Of a stretch of 64,000 nucleotides of DNA, positions 49,267 to 59,859 are shown in pieces. The notes under the pieces were generated by a model. That model ran no database searches and had not been told where the DNA came from. It was given only the letters and a program-made list of their open reading frames with translations. The position numbers and the translations under genes were made by a program. Each line of letters starts with the position of its first letter. Position 1 is the stretch's first letter. Source of the stretch: Amaurobius ferox (taxonomy: Eukaryota; Arthropoda; Arachnida; Araneae; Amaurobiidae); contig OX578134.1 of NCBI GenBank assembly GCA_951213105.1, positions 139,227,793 through 139,291,792 on the forward strand, given 5' to 3'.

Positions 49267-49606
49267 CAGTCCGTAGATACATTGTACCTTGTAAAAGGTG
49301 GAGTAGAAGATTTTTTTTGCATTTGTATATATTGATGCCAACATGAAAAAATCAAGTTATCCCACATGGCCGACCCCGGGAGAACTTTTGGCGGCCGAAA
49401 AACCACGGAATTTTATGACTTATTTTGGTTTTTTCAAAATATCTCAGAAACGATAGACTTTTGCGATTCTTTTTCAATATAAAATTTAAAGATAATTAAA
49501 TTTCCAACAATTTTTACTATTACAACTATTTTATAGCACGAATAGTAAGCGCAATACAACTTCTTAAAATCTGACATTTTTTCTCAACTTAGTAAAAGAA
49601 CGCATT
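49267..49606. repeat. Left terminal inverted repeat of the PIN-CXC element
   Basis: Starts CAGTCCGTAG and has its best-conserved core from CTTGTAAAAGGTGGAGTAGA through TTTTTTCTCAACTTAGTAAA. By eye it is about 80-85% identical to the right copy. Confidence 0.82.
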
Positions 49607-50103
49607 AACACCCCTTGCCCACCTGACCCCGCAGTCACAATTCTCCCCCTCACATTTCGCAGACGACTCGATCAGACCCCAATAACAGCACATGTTCATA
49701 TTGTACAACTGCAACATATATTATACTTCACAATACATTTTATTCTGATGTTCCTCCTACACAGAAGTGATATTTGAATGTGAATGAATAAATATGGGAG
49801 TGATAATAAGCGAAATAATAATAAAGCATAATTAAGCAAAAATTCATGACATGTGTGTTGTAATTCAATTAATTTTCTAGATATAATACTTCAACATAAT
49901 GAATAATAATACCAATGCACCAAATTAAATTTAAATAATCTCGACAAATGGCCAAGCTTGTTTAAACTACAAAAACAAATAATTATCTTCAGAAACACAA
50001 ATTGCAGAAATTTAACATTTATGTTCAAATTACAAGAAGATTCATGCAGGTTTGAAACAATTAAAGAAAGGAAATTAATAAGTAAAACTGAAAACATAGA
50101 TAT

Positions 50104-50628
50104 TTATCTCCTTCGAAGACGTTTTGAAGATGTGTGTTTTTCTTCGGGTTCAGCAACCGTCGAAGGCGGAAGGAAGTTATCATCCTCAAGTTGTTCATCC
50201 ACGTGTTGCAGTGGTTCCAAGAGCTGGTGGAGTAAGTCATCTTCCTCTTCAGTATCATCCAAAGATGAAATTGGTACGACATTGTCACACCCCATGTCAC
50301 TGCAGTGCTTGCACTTGCTGGAGCATTTCAAACCTGCCTTGCGACAAGAGCAGGGTCCACTACACCCTTTCTTGCAAGCGCAAGACGCACTCTTCAGAAG
50401 ATTCTCAGATGCTGAATTTCTTTTTGTGTCAGTAGGCAATAGATCTTCCATGCTGCACGCCCAACCCCATTCCTCCGGGTTGGTGCCATTGCCTAACCAG
50501 CTTTGAACTTGGTAGTAGCACCTGTAGGAATGGTTGCGTGCAGCATCGCACGTAGGTGGTAGTCGTGCGAGATTTATTTTTCTGTTGGAGACTGATTTTG
50601 CAAACAGATTAAATCGCAAAGTGTTCAA
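50104..50628 (-). pseudogene. C-terminal CXC (tesmin/TSO1-like) segment of the broken gene
   Basis: About 174 codons remain open. Residues 83-114 have the spacing C-x-C-x3-C-x3-C-x-C-x6-C-x3-C-x2-C-x4-C (CACKKGC, SGPCSCRKAGLKC, SSKCKHC, SDMGC). This fits the zinc-binding CXC motif known from tesmin/TSO1 DNA-binding proteins. An acidic tail (DDTEEEDD) and a basic end (KRLRRR) follow. Upstream, NPEEWGW and RCYYQVQSWLG belong to the same family. A +1 frame change around 50661-50680 separates it from the HAFSGCD segment. Confidence 0.78.
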
Positions 50629-50840
50629 GGCTTGGTCGGAATGGATGTCGCCTGTGTATAATGAATGTTTTCAGAATTTCTTCTCCAGCTGCAGCTATGT
50701 CATCGTGACTGCTGAGTGGATCCATGAATGTTTTAGTGACTTTCTTCACTTCAGGCAATTTATTGACAATCTTGCACAATTTAATTTTGCCTTGACTAAA
50801 GATGGCTGATGTGGAATCACATCCACTAAATGCATGGATG

Positions 50841-52009
50841 TGATAAGGCTTTCACACCTCTGTGTTAAAATTGTATATTAAAGTATTGTTTTATTTCTGT
50901 GTGATTGAAAGTGTCAATTTCGAAATGTAAATGTCTTTTCTACATGTTTTCAATTACATTGACTTTTAAGGGAAGTGAACTCTAAAATCGCAAAAGTGTT
51001 TATGTTCCAGAAAAATAGTAATAGTTTTGTATTTTCGCTTCTCAGTCGCTAGTTGGGAACTTGCAGGTTTTGCGCACGCGCGCGTTTGAAAAAGGATTTT
51101 GGAAGCAGTGTGGAAGGAGTCGTAAAAAAATGTAGACGTGTGTGTTTGATTCGCGTATGATCGCGAATTTTAAGAAAAGGTGGATTAATTTTGAAAGTGG
51201 AAGGATGTGATTAAAATATGTAACATAGTTCGACAAGTTGTGCGTAGAGTCGTTTGGCTCGGTTCAGAGATGAGTCACTCGTGTTTTTAAATGAATCAGC
51301 CTGGTAGTAATGGAATAATGAGTCTTGTGAAAAGAGAAAATGGTTCTTTCACTGGTCGGCTTGAATCGCTGATAGGGCAAGAGGGAAAGCTCATTTTATA
51401 GCGATTTGTATTTGCCTGACTCCTCCTTGTGTCCTAAGGTACGAATCAACCAATCTCCGTAACCAACCAAGATGTCGAATTCCGCCAGCATGATGTTGTG
51501 TAGTCAAGTTTCCCGACCATTATGGATTTTGTTCTGCGCAAGAATCTCGATGAGTTTATGCCGAGAGTCCATCCTGATATCCTTTCCCATGGTACAGAAT
51601 TGTAAATGTTATATTTAAAAGAGACGAGGTAAAGTTTTATATATATTTAGTCTTCCACCTAACGAATAGAGTGTTAATTGTCAAATCCTCGTGAGTATCA
51701 AGTCATTGATGATGTTATATGGAAATGTCGTATATGTTCAAAGTATACAAATGTGATATATAAATGTCAAGTATAATATGAGGAATATTGTGTTTATTTT
51801 ATGTATCAGAAAATATGTGTATTCTCTTGGTTCCTCTTCCTCCAGGGGTGTTCTTAATGGTCACCCTACCGAGTGTAACTCTGAGTTATTGCGAGAAATG
51901 CTTGTACTCCACTGTTTTCGATCAACTGCCTTGTTATTTCATGTTTAATAAATGTGTTTGATTTCAAAACTTTGTCTTCTCTGTCGAGTATACCAAAACG
52001 TTCGCGACA
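50841..52009 (+). mobile_element. Solo LTR (1,169 bp) inserted in the PIN-CXC gene
   Basis: The insertion lies between CATGGATG at 50833-50840 and CATGGATG at 52008-52015. If the duplication is the 6-bp TGGATG, the insert is TGATAAGGCT...TTCGCGACA with LTR-type TG...CA ends. TTTTATAGCG near 51394 is a TATA candidate. AATAAA at 51947-51952 is followed 57 bp later by the end, as in an R-U5 region, giving plus orientation. The protein reading frame resumes in register on the other side (ILFIH then AFSGCD). No internal retrotransposon sequence remains. Confidence 0.82.
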
Positions 52010-53205
52010 TGGATGAACAGGATATTGCCTGGGTCGAACTTAAATGATATAGTTGAAAATAACACATTGCCAGCATTCCTTCTCCTAGGCTTAAGAAAGA
52101 ATAAGTTGCTGAATGACTGGCCTAACCCTGTCATCAGAACTAGCAGATCGATATCCTCCCCAAATACGATCACATTTTCCAGTTCTTTTGCCTTCGAAAT
52201 GGCAGTGTTGACGATCAGTAAGTCAACGTCCTCTTGAGTATGCTTGACTTCAATATCACACTCTTCAAAATTGGCTTTCAGAAGTTGGATCAGACGACTC
52301 TCGTTTTGATTATTTGCCAAAAATTTTTCTTGGGCGACTTGGTTGATCGTATTCGCTTCAAAGATTACTTCAGGAGAATGGTGCATCCTCATACGCCGCA
52401 ATCGCTCAGATCTTTTGGTGCCAGTACGTGCAGGATACCCATCGAATACAACCACAAATGGCGATCCATAATGTCTCTTAAGAAATGAAGAATAATGCTT
52501 AGTTATATTAGCAAAGGAAGCATTTTGAGGCCAAATAACTTTGTGTAGGAGGTATCCTCCATAAATAACAGCAAACTGTTTCTTTCCAGCAATTTCTTTG
52601 CAATCGACTGGGGTGAAAGCCATGTATAATGAAGACTTTGTACCTTTCCGTATGAATTCTTCGGAGAAAAGTGATATCGGGTAGGGTGCAAGTTCATAAG
52701 TAAAAAATATTTTTAAGTCTTCATCAGACTGTTTCGAAAGCCACAATCTTTGGAAAAGTGTCAGCGGATCAATAGCAATTACTTTGAGGGTTCCTGCTTT
52801 AATACTGCTGACAACCGATGCAAGGGTTACAATGTTGTCTTTCCTCTTGAAGGTCATATTTTTAAAATTTCCATGAGCGACCATTGTCATAACCCTTTCC
52901 ATGCCAACCTCTTGAGCCAAATGACAGTTTACCACTGCTCCTCCAACAATACCACTGCTTAATGACATTATGGCATCAAGGTCTGAAAAGGGGGGATGCT
53001 GAGAAAGCAACTCTTGCAGTCTAATTGAGTCACTTCTGTCTCTGTCGATACGAGAACTTCGCATGTCCACATGCTGCTCTGATGTTTCATAATGCAAATC
53101 ACAGAATTGTTCAATTTCATCACAAACATTTTGCATGAATATCATTGCCAAAGTCCATTTTGCCAAAACACCGTCTGAAAATCCTCTCCCAAGTGTAACC
53201 TCCAC
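52008..53205 (-). pseudogene. Central PIN-like segment of the broken gene (about 400 codons open)
   Basis: Counting from a GTG at 53205, the PIN-like motifs are VIYGGYLLH (residues 213-221), VVVFDGYP (251-258), EDVDLLIV (325-332) and GEDIDLLVLM (349-358). Family members I recall have Asp where this copy has Tyr215 (VIDGG), which would be the first metal-binding residue. The open frame ends by reading ~14 codons into the solo LTR, so its last residues are not part of the protein. The long intact stretch suggests fairly recent inactivation. Confidence 0.75.
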
Positions 53206-53845
53206 AGGCTTTCATATTCCTCATAAGTGTCTGTTCAATGGTCTGGTCAGACGAAATTCCACACTAGTACTTATTGGAGCGTCTTATGGTGAACTTCCCT
53301 TTAGTGGAGAAGTCGTGAAATTCAGTTGGGTCCATTAATTGTTCTAGTTTCAACATATCTTGAAGGTAGAGATGCGCACTTTTGGCGTATAAGAAATGAC
53401 CAGCTGCATGGAAAAATGGTAGTGCTTTTTGAATGGAGTCAAAATGAAGCTTCCAGTTGCCTGTACGCTCAGCCACGGTGAACTGTTTGAGGAGTGTTAT
53501 CATACGAAAATATTGAACCCATAATTTTGCTGTGGGTCCCTTACATTCGAGCACACACAAGGCTTGTCTAAATTTTGCAGCAATACCCATTAGACAGGCA
53601 TTATTGGTGCAGGTTGTGAGTAATATGGCTTATCTCGCTTTCAGTTGTGAAGCAGCCGCCATTCCTCAAGGCCACTCCCAACTCGCGACGTTTCCCCTCT
53701 CCCTCCCCATCCTCCGACACCTTTTCATGGAACCAATATTTTACGCATCAACAATATAAGCAAAATAAGTGTTGTGCATTTGGAGGAGAAGTAAATAGAA
53801 ATTAAGAGTAAAATACAACCGATTTTTATTTTGAGTTTTATCAAA

Positions 53846-54179
53846 TTGAGAAAAAAATGTTAACTTTTAAAAATATGTAGCGCACTTACTATTCGTGTTA
53901 TAAAAAAGTTGTAATTGTGAAAATTGTAGGAAATTTAATTTTCTTTAAATTTTATATTGAGAAAGAATAGCAAAATTCGATCGTTTCTGAGATATTTCGA
54001 AAAAATAAAAAAAAGTCGTAAAATTTCATAGTTTTTTCGTTGCCAAAATTTCTCCCGAGGTCGGCCATGTTGGATAGCTTGGTTTTTTCATGTTGGCAGC
54101 AATACATACAAATACAAAAAATAAAATCTTCTACTCCACCTTTTGCAAGGCAAGCCCCTTTTTCCATAACTACTGACTG
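53846..54179. repeat. Right terminal inverted repeat of the PIN-CXC element
   Basis: Reverse-complement partner of 49267-49606. It lies upstream of the broken gene, so it would include or adjoin the promoter. A GC-richer stretch (53640-53740, containing CAGCCGCCATTCC) follows it on the inner side and could be the 5' leader. Confidence 0.82.
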
Positions 54180-54743
54180 TACTATATGCAATTTATGCGT
54201 TTTGTAAAACAATATCTATGCTAATATACTTAGTTTAATTTATATGTACTTACTATATATCTGTTATCTATTTATATGGATTTATTTAAATTAATGTCCG
54301 CACCCACAACTTAATTTACATTTGTAATTGCGGTATTTTGTTCTTATGATTATGTTGAATTATTCAGTTCATAAAACTGGCTGTCTTCCATTATGTCAGT
54401 TACCTGGAAAAGCTAGGTATTGTCATTAAGAGTGCGATCTGAGTATAAGTAGCTGTTAGCCAAACTACCGATATGATCTGTGTGGGCAAAGCGAGCTGAT
54501 TATCTGTAGGTGTTGAATCGTATCGATAGTTTGAGATTATTTCCAGACTTGAAAAATCTGGAAATTTTAAAATGTTCAGAATTTTAAAAAATAACACCAG
54601 AGGGCACTTTTCCTGGTCCTGCAGATCCTGTGTACCAAATTCCGTACCAAATCCTGTGTACCAAATACCCGTATGATGCTTAGATATCAAGTTACAGGCT
54701 TCATACACACAGATGCGCACACATAGTTACTGAGAAACATGGA

Positions 54744-54746
<3 letters not shown>
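54180..54746. other. Unclassified DNA
   Basis: CTGTGTACCAAATTCCGTAC and CTGTGTACCAAATACCCGTA are a small direct repeat around 54627-54672. No gene was recognised. Confidence 0.4.
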
Positions 54747-54801
<55 letters not shown>

Positions 54802-54840
54802 ATATATATATATATGTGTGTGTGTGTATATATATATATA

Positions 54841-54899
<59 letters not shown>

Positions 54900-54915
54900 A
54901 TACATATACATATAT
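54747..54915. repeat. (TA)n/(TG)n microsatellite
   Basis: TA tracts are interrupted by three GTGTGTGT blocks. It abuts the RepD element. Confidence 0.95.
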
Positions 54916-55462
54916 AATAGTTTTAAATTCCAATAATAGAACAGAGGGAAGTTTCAACTCAAAAATCATAACTTTAAATAAAACATACATAATAAAAGGA
55001 AGTATTAAATGGCGAATTATCAAGCAAATGGAAAAAAATGTAAATTTGGAATCAGCAAGCTAAAGACAATCAATAAATATCAAATATATGGAATCAAGTA
55101 GAAATAGTTTATAGATATAATCTATCTATGTCTTTAGAAACATACATATTTTGTGTTCATTTTAATTAAATACTTAGACTCGAAGAAGAGTTTCTTTTAA
55201 ATGTACAATTCAATTATTTTGATCTAGTCCTTGTCCACGCGCATAGAATTATTGCTTGGAATTTTTTTGTTTGTCTGTATTATCGATTCCATATATTTGA
55301 TATTTGTTGATTATATTTAGCTTCTTGACTCCAAATTTGCATTTTTTTCCATTTGCTTTGTGATTCGTTATTTAATACTTCTTTTTATTATGTAGGATTT
55401 ATTTAAAGTTAATATTTTTGAGTCGCAACCCTCTCTGTCCTATCATTGAAATTTCAAACTAT
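54916..55462. repeat. RepD element with inverted arms
   Basis: The arms at about 54919-55095 and 55277-55462 are inverted copies. Shared features include AATRATAGRACAGAG, ACTTTAAATAAA, AAGTATTAAATRRCGAAT, CAAATGGAAAAAAATG and ATCAAATATATGGAATC. The ~180-bp spacer contains CGCGTGGACAAGGACTAGAT, shared with the RepD copy at 38736-39110. It sits between two (TA)n tracts. Fold-back MITE is the likeliest class. There is no reading frame. Confidence 0.65.
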
Positions 55463-55563
55463 TATTATTATTGAAATCATTTTATTTATAGGCTGAATGT
55501 GCGCAATAAATTAAATGTATTTTGCATCGTCATTCTTTATTACTTAATTATTTTACATTTTTA

Positions 55564-55712
<149 letters not shown>

Positions 55713-57122
55713 ATATGTTTTTTATTTTGCATAAGCTAATCTTTATTTTAAAATATAGTTCAAAACATATTTATAGTTTTTAAAACTTATATATGGAGTA
55801 TATTTCCAACCTAAATAATCCAATGTATCTAACTTATCATAATAAAATTTAAAATTTTAAATTATGTATAATATGTGGAAGTGAAAAATACAAATACTTT
55901 GTTTATACAGAAGTAATTGTATTAGGAATTGAAGTAACTGGAATAAATAAATTTACTCTTTTCTTTTAATTTGGAATAGCCTTACTTAGAATTGGATAAT
56001 ATTATAGATTCTAATTAATTGCAAATATTATACATTTGAAGAAAAAAGCAAACAAAGAATATACAGATACTGATCATTTTTGATTTTGTACTGTTTCATA
56101 ATATCAGTTTCCGCTGTCACAAAATATTGCTGTCTTACGAATATGAAAGCATATGTAAAAAGTTTTAAAATATCACATTTGATGTTGCCATGTAAAGTAT
56201 GGACTTTGTTCTAATAATTATTTAAAATTATTAAATAAGAAACTACTATAATTATATTGAATCACATTTCCTTTGAGAACATGTCTTTATAGAAAATTAC
56301 AGAATTTTTCTCAAAAATAGTCGGCAAGCCTTTGCATCACAGAAAATTTAAAAAACTTACTAACGGTTCTGAAATGCCAAGAGTTAATTATTTATTCTGA
56401 AAGTTTATGGTTCTTGTTAAAGTTTTAATTACCAGGTTGCTGTGCATGTACAATTTAAACTTTTTATTTTGCCAGAAAGAATTATATTTGAAATATGAGT
56501 CTGTAATTATTATGGAGCGTAACAACATTTACCGAGATATATATTTTTAAAATTATTTGCTGCAGTTTCTGAATTTATTTTGTAAACGTTTGTGCGTAAA
56601 TATTTAAGCTAAAATATATTTTCTTTACTTTTAGTACATAATTGCAGGAAAAGTAAAGATAAATAAGAGTATTGTGAAGAGAAAAGAAAGAGCATTGTGA
56701 ATTGAATTGTAAGAGTAGCGTGGAGGTGTGGTGGAATATAATATCTAACTGACGGGTGTTGATGGATTTATAGTAGGCAGAAGTTTTATCAAAAAGTTTT
56801 AAATTATATTCTCCTACATATTATATGCGTCTATATGTATCGAAACCCAATAAGAGCGATATTCACAGAGTATCTTCCTTCCTCTTCCTCTACCGTCTCC
56901 AAAAGACTTTTAGACCCACAGATTAAACGTATAGGTACTCCGCGTAATCACTGTTTGCGTCGTCTGTAGCGGAATATCTAAGCATCATTAAGGCATAAAT
57001 TGGGTACAGAAGTTCTTCTTAAACCAGGACGATTAACCTCGGGGAATTTTTTTTAAATTTGAATTAGATTTTTAGTTATTTTTTAGAACTTTCACACAAC
57101 TCGGTTGCTTAGCAGCAGAAAA
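55713..57122. other. AT-rich DNA, no recognised gene
   Basis: Only simple AT-rich sequence is seen. A slightly GC-richer patch at 56870-57040 (CTCTTCCTCTACCGTCTCC; CGTCGTCTGTAGCGGAATAT) has no recognisable coding motif. Confidence 0.45.
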
Positions 57123-57124
57123 AA

Positions 57125-58036
57125 TCTGATGTGGGCAGGACATGACTTTCCTTATATAATGCAATGAATTTACTACTTTTACAGCAAAAAAATCTGATGT
57201 GGGCAACACATGACTTTCCTTATATAATGCAATGGATTTACTACCTTTACTGTTAAAAAAAATGTTATTCTTATAGTAGATACTTACATTCTTTCAAAGA
57301 TATTGAATTTTTTTGAATTAGTCGTCATTTTCATTGATTTAGCGTCATTTTATCCATTTGGCGAGATTTTCGTTAATTTGGCAACATTTAAAAATGTCAC
57401 AAAGTTGGCGACATTCTGCTAAATTCGTCGCCAAAATCTCGCCAAGCGTTATGGACGGAGAAATAAGTTATTCTTACAGCAGATAAATGACTATTGGGGT
57501 TCAAATACAAAAGTATTACTCAAAGTATCTTTTCTCGTGAATGGAACGAGTTAGATACATGCGAATGATGCCACCAAATTTATCGCATGATATTACACAT
57601 GAAAAGTGAACATATTTCTTAACAGTTAATATTTTTTTTAATTTATGGGACTTTTTGATAAATTTATTTAAAAAATGTGCAATATCTCGAGAACGGTTTA
57701 TGCTATTGTTCTAAAATTTATGTCATTCGCTTTCTAATAAAAAATTACATAAGAAATGTTTATTTACGTAACTGTATTAAAGGTTTGGATTTTCTGATGA
57801 TTTTTTCAAAATTTCACTCGAAAATATAGGAGGGTTCTGAACATTCGATTGTATTTTAAAACAATAGGCTTCCAGTATTCATAGATTGTGATATTTGTAC
57901 CAAATTTCATTCGAATCGCTTCATGTGTTCGTCAGTTATCATCTCCAGAGACTCACTGACACACACAGACACACACACACACACAGGCATTACTTCAAAA
58001 ATGTTCGATTCGTGATGAGGAATGCTTGAAACGTTA
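57125..58036 (+). mobile_element. RepB element, duplicated 5' end and truncated 3' end
   Basis: TCTGATGTGGGCAGGACATG at 57125 is followed 68 bp later by TCTGATGTGGGCAACACATG at 57193, so a truncated head lies directly before a second copy. The interior matches 16765-17771 (TTGGCGACATTCTGCTAAAT; CGTTATGGACGGAGAAATAA), as does the CACACAGACACACAC tract. It stops at AATGCTTGAAACGTTACTTT, before the two 3' hairpins. The truncation would remove terminal signals. Confidence 0.75.
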
Positions 58037-59530
58037 CTTTAAATATTACACACTGCTCCGATACAGAAAATAATTCCTGTTGACCATGGATTATAATTTT
58101 GTAAGGGAGCGAACTGTTAAAATCTTCAATGCTCCACGATTTCACCCAGGACAATCGGTTGGAAAATTAGGTCCATTTTCAAGTTCGTTCGCACATGCGC
58201 ACATTGGAAGCGCTATTAGCATTCGGTTTGCTATTTTATATAACAATCCTGATTTAATCGAAAATAAAAGTGGAAATTATTTTGATTCAAAACGAGTAAT
58301 TTTTAAATTGAGCAGTATTATTTGTATTCGTATTGCTTAAATAGCGTTTTCTTATTTAGGATCCTTGAAACTTTGGGGAATTCGTTCTAATACATACAAA
58401 TTTAGTAAATTATATTCAGTTTATTTTATAGCATAAAACGTGCAAAACAAGCAGGAGCTGATCCGCAATTACAGTAATGAGTGTCACAAAATTTTTAATT
58501 TCTAAGACTTGGTAATTACATTTTTATTACCATACAAAATTGATATATAAAACACGGAATTTTAAATTTCTTATTATTGGAACATTTTGAGAGACAGTTT
58601 AATGTTTTCATAATATTTAGGAATGTTCAAGTATAGCAATAACAAATGGGTTATATGATTATGACTTTGCAACAAAAGTTTGTTAAAATGGCAATGTATA
58701 AAAATAGATAACATTTTTAACATTACACATTTTAGAAATGTAATTTCAAGTGTTAAAACAGTCAGATAAAACAATTGGATAACACCATCATGCACTTATC
58801 TAAAGTAAATTATATCTGAAAAAAAATACTATTTATAATTTAATGAAGCCACTCATTTTTCCGAGAATTGCAATTCATTAGAAAACTCATTAATATTTAT
58901 ATCTTGAAAAAGAAATAATTATTTAAAAACTTATCACTGGAATAATTATTTAAAAACTTATCACTTTCAAAAGATTTTCCTCGAGATTTTGAAATAAAAT
59001 AACAGTCTTTTATTCTCTATTTTCGTGCTCTTCATGTGATTAAGGAATATTTATTGTTTTTATAACGGTTTATAAATTCCGAGAAAACAAGTGATTTAAT
59101 ATCAAATGATCTATGAATTATATTTTTCTCGTTGTGGAAATCTAAATAATTTTGCGTCTAAAATTTTTTAATAAAAAATATGTAAAATATTAACTTTTCA
59201 TTCAATTACGTAGTTGACATTTTCTTTTTAATCCTTATTAGGTAATTAAGCGAGAAAAGGGAACAGGGGAGTATTTGTTTCCATTTTCTATATTTTTAAG
59301 GAAATAATTAAAGTATGTACAATCCAAACAAATGAAATATTCATAATTATTTAAGAAATTGTTCAAATAAAATAAATGGTTTGATTTTATAATTTCAAAA
59401 ACAAAAGCTAAAAAAATGTATATGTCAAAATATGTCATGGGGTCAATAAATATGTCATGGGTCAATAAATATGTCATGGGGTTTTCATAGTAACATTCCT
59501 CTGAAAAATAGGGAAAATTAGGTATGTAGG
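58037..59530. other. AT-rich DNA, no recognised gene
   Basis: An 86-codon plus frame (58080-58340) has no known motif. TATGTCATGGGGTCAATAAA repeats about three times at 59421-59480 with a ~22-bp period. A short duplication (AATAATTATTTAAAAACTTA TCACT) occurs at 58914-58968. Confidence 0.4.
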
Positions 59531-59539
59531 TATATATAT

Positions 59540-59592
59540 ATATACAGGGGTTGGACAAAAAATTATGAACACCTGTGTAATAGCAATACTCG

Positions 59593-59641
<49 letters not shown>

Positions 59642-59650
59642 TGTGCATGT
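59540..59650. repeat. Transposon terminus followed by (TA)n(TG)n
   Basis: TATATACAGGGGTTGGACAA followed by ATTATGAACACC looks like a Tc1/mariner-class terminus next to a TA. After about 45 bp it runs into a TA/TG microsatellite. No partner terminus was found in the window, so only one end remains. Confidence 0.5.
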
Positions 59651-59859
59651 ATATCAGATTTCCTGACAGAAACACTTTCGTATATCACAATATATACATA
59701 TATACGAAGTTTTCAGAATGTGGCAATATTAAAAATAACAACTTTCATTGCAAACGATCTCTAAAGATTTAAACTTTTATGTGAACATTGGTTATTAAAG
59801 AAAAATAAGTGCTATAACACTAATTTTACAAAGTTGTTTGAAAGTTAATAAAGTGCTAT

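Larger units (their letters stand above)
50104..53642 (-). pseudogene. Pseudogene of an uncharacterised PIN/FEN1-like protein with C-terminal CXC domain
   Basis: The remnants read, in order: (1) 53642-53267, with LWVQYFRM, FHAAGHFLYAKSAHLYLQDM and KGKFTIRRSNKY; (2) 53205 to about 52008, with VTLGRGFSDG, LHYETSEQH, SLSSGIVGGAVVNC, VIYGGYLLHKVIWP, VVVFDGYP, QEDVDLLIV and GEDIDLLVLM; (3) 50832-50104, with HAFSGCDSTSAIF, YYQVQSWLG, PEEWGW and a cysteine-rich CXC motif. From memory, the same block order occurs in large uncharacterised multi-copy proteins of arthropods, cnidarians and other animals. The D/E-rich motifs resemble the acidic active site of PIN/FEN1-type nucleases. Lesions are a TAG at 53264-53266 (expected Trp), a frameshift near 53204, the LTR at 50841-52009 and a frameshift near 50661-50680. 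An upstream N-terminal part may also be missing. Confidence 0.8.
49267..54179 (-). mobile_element. 4.9-kb TIR element carrying a PIN-like/CXC protein gene
   Basis: The left end (about 49267-49606) and right end (about 53846-54179) are inverted copies of roughly 320-340 bp. Landmarks are AAAGGTGGAGTAGAAGATTT, CACATGGCCGACCCCGGGAG (right copy: ACATGGCCGACCTCGGGAG), ATATCTCAGAAACGAT and GCACGAATAGTAAGCGC. Outermost bases read CAGTCCGTAG (left) and CAGTCAGTAG (right, inward). No target duplication is evident. Between the TIRs lies one broken minus-strand gene (50104-53642) plus a later solo LTR. Before that LTR inserted, the element was ~3.7 kb. Long TIRs around a single gene are the layout of a DNA transposon. 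Confidence 0.85.

Noticed and set aside
49958..50506. 182-codon plus-strand frame overlapping the CXC region
   Set aside because: It is antisense to the recognisable minus-strand CXC segment, is serine-rich by reverse reading of acidic/cysteine codons, and has no motif.
50841..52009. Intron in the PIN-CXC gene
   Set aside because: The segment is bounded by an 8-bp direct repeat and TG...CA ends and has an AATAAA near its end. No GT...AG on the minus strand fits the frame junction.
58080..58340. 86-codon open frame directly after RepB
   Set aside because: No motif was recognised and composition is near background, so a coding claim is not supported.
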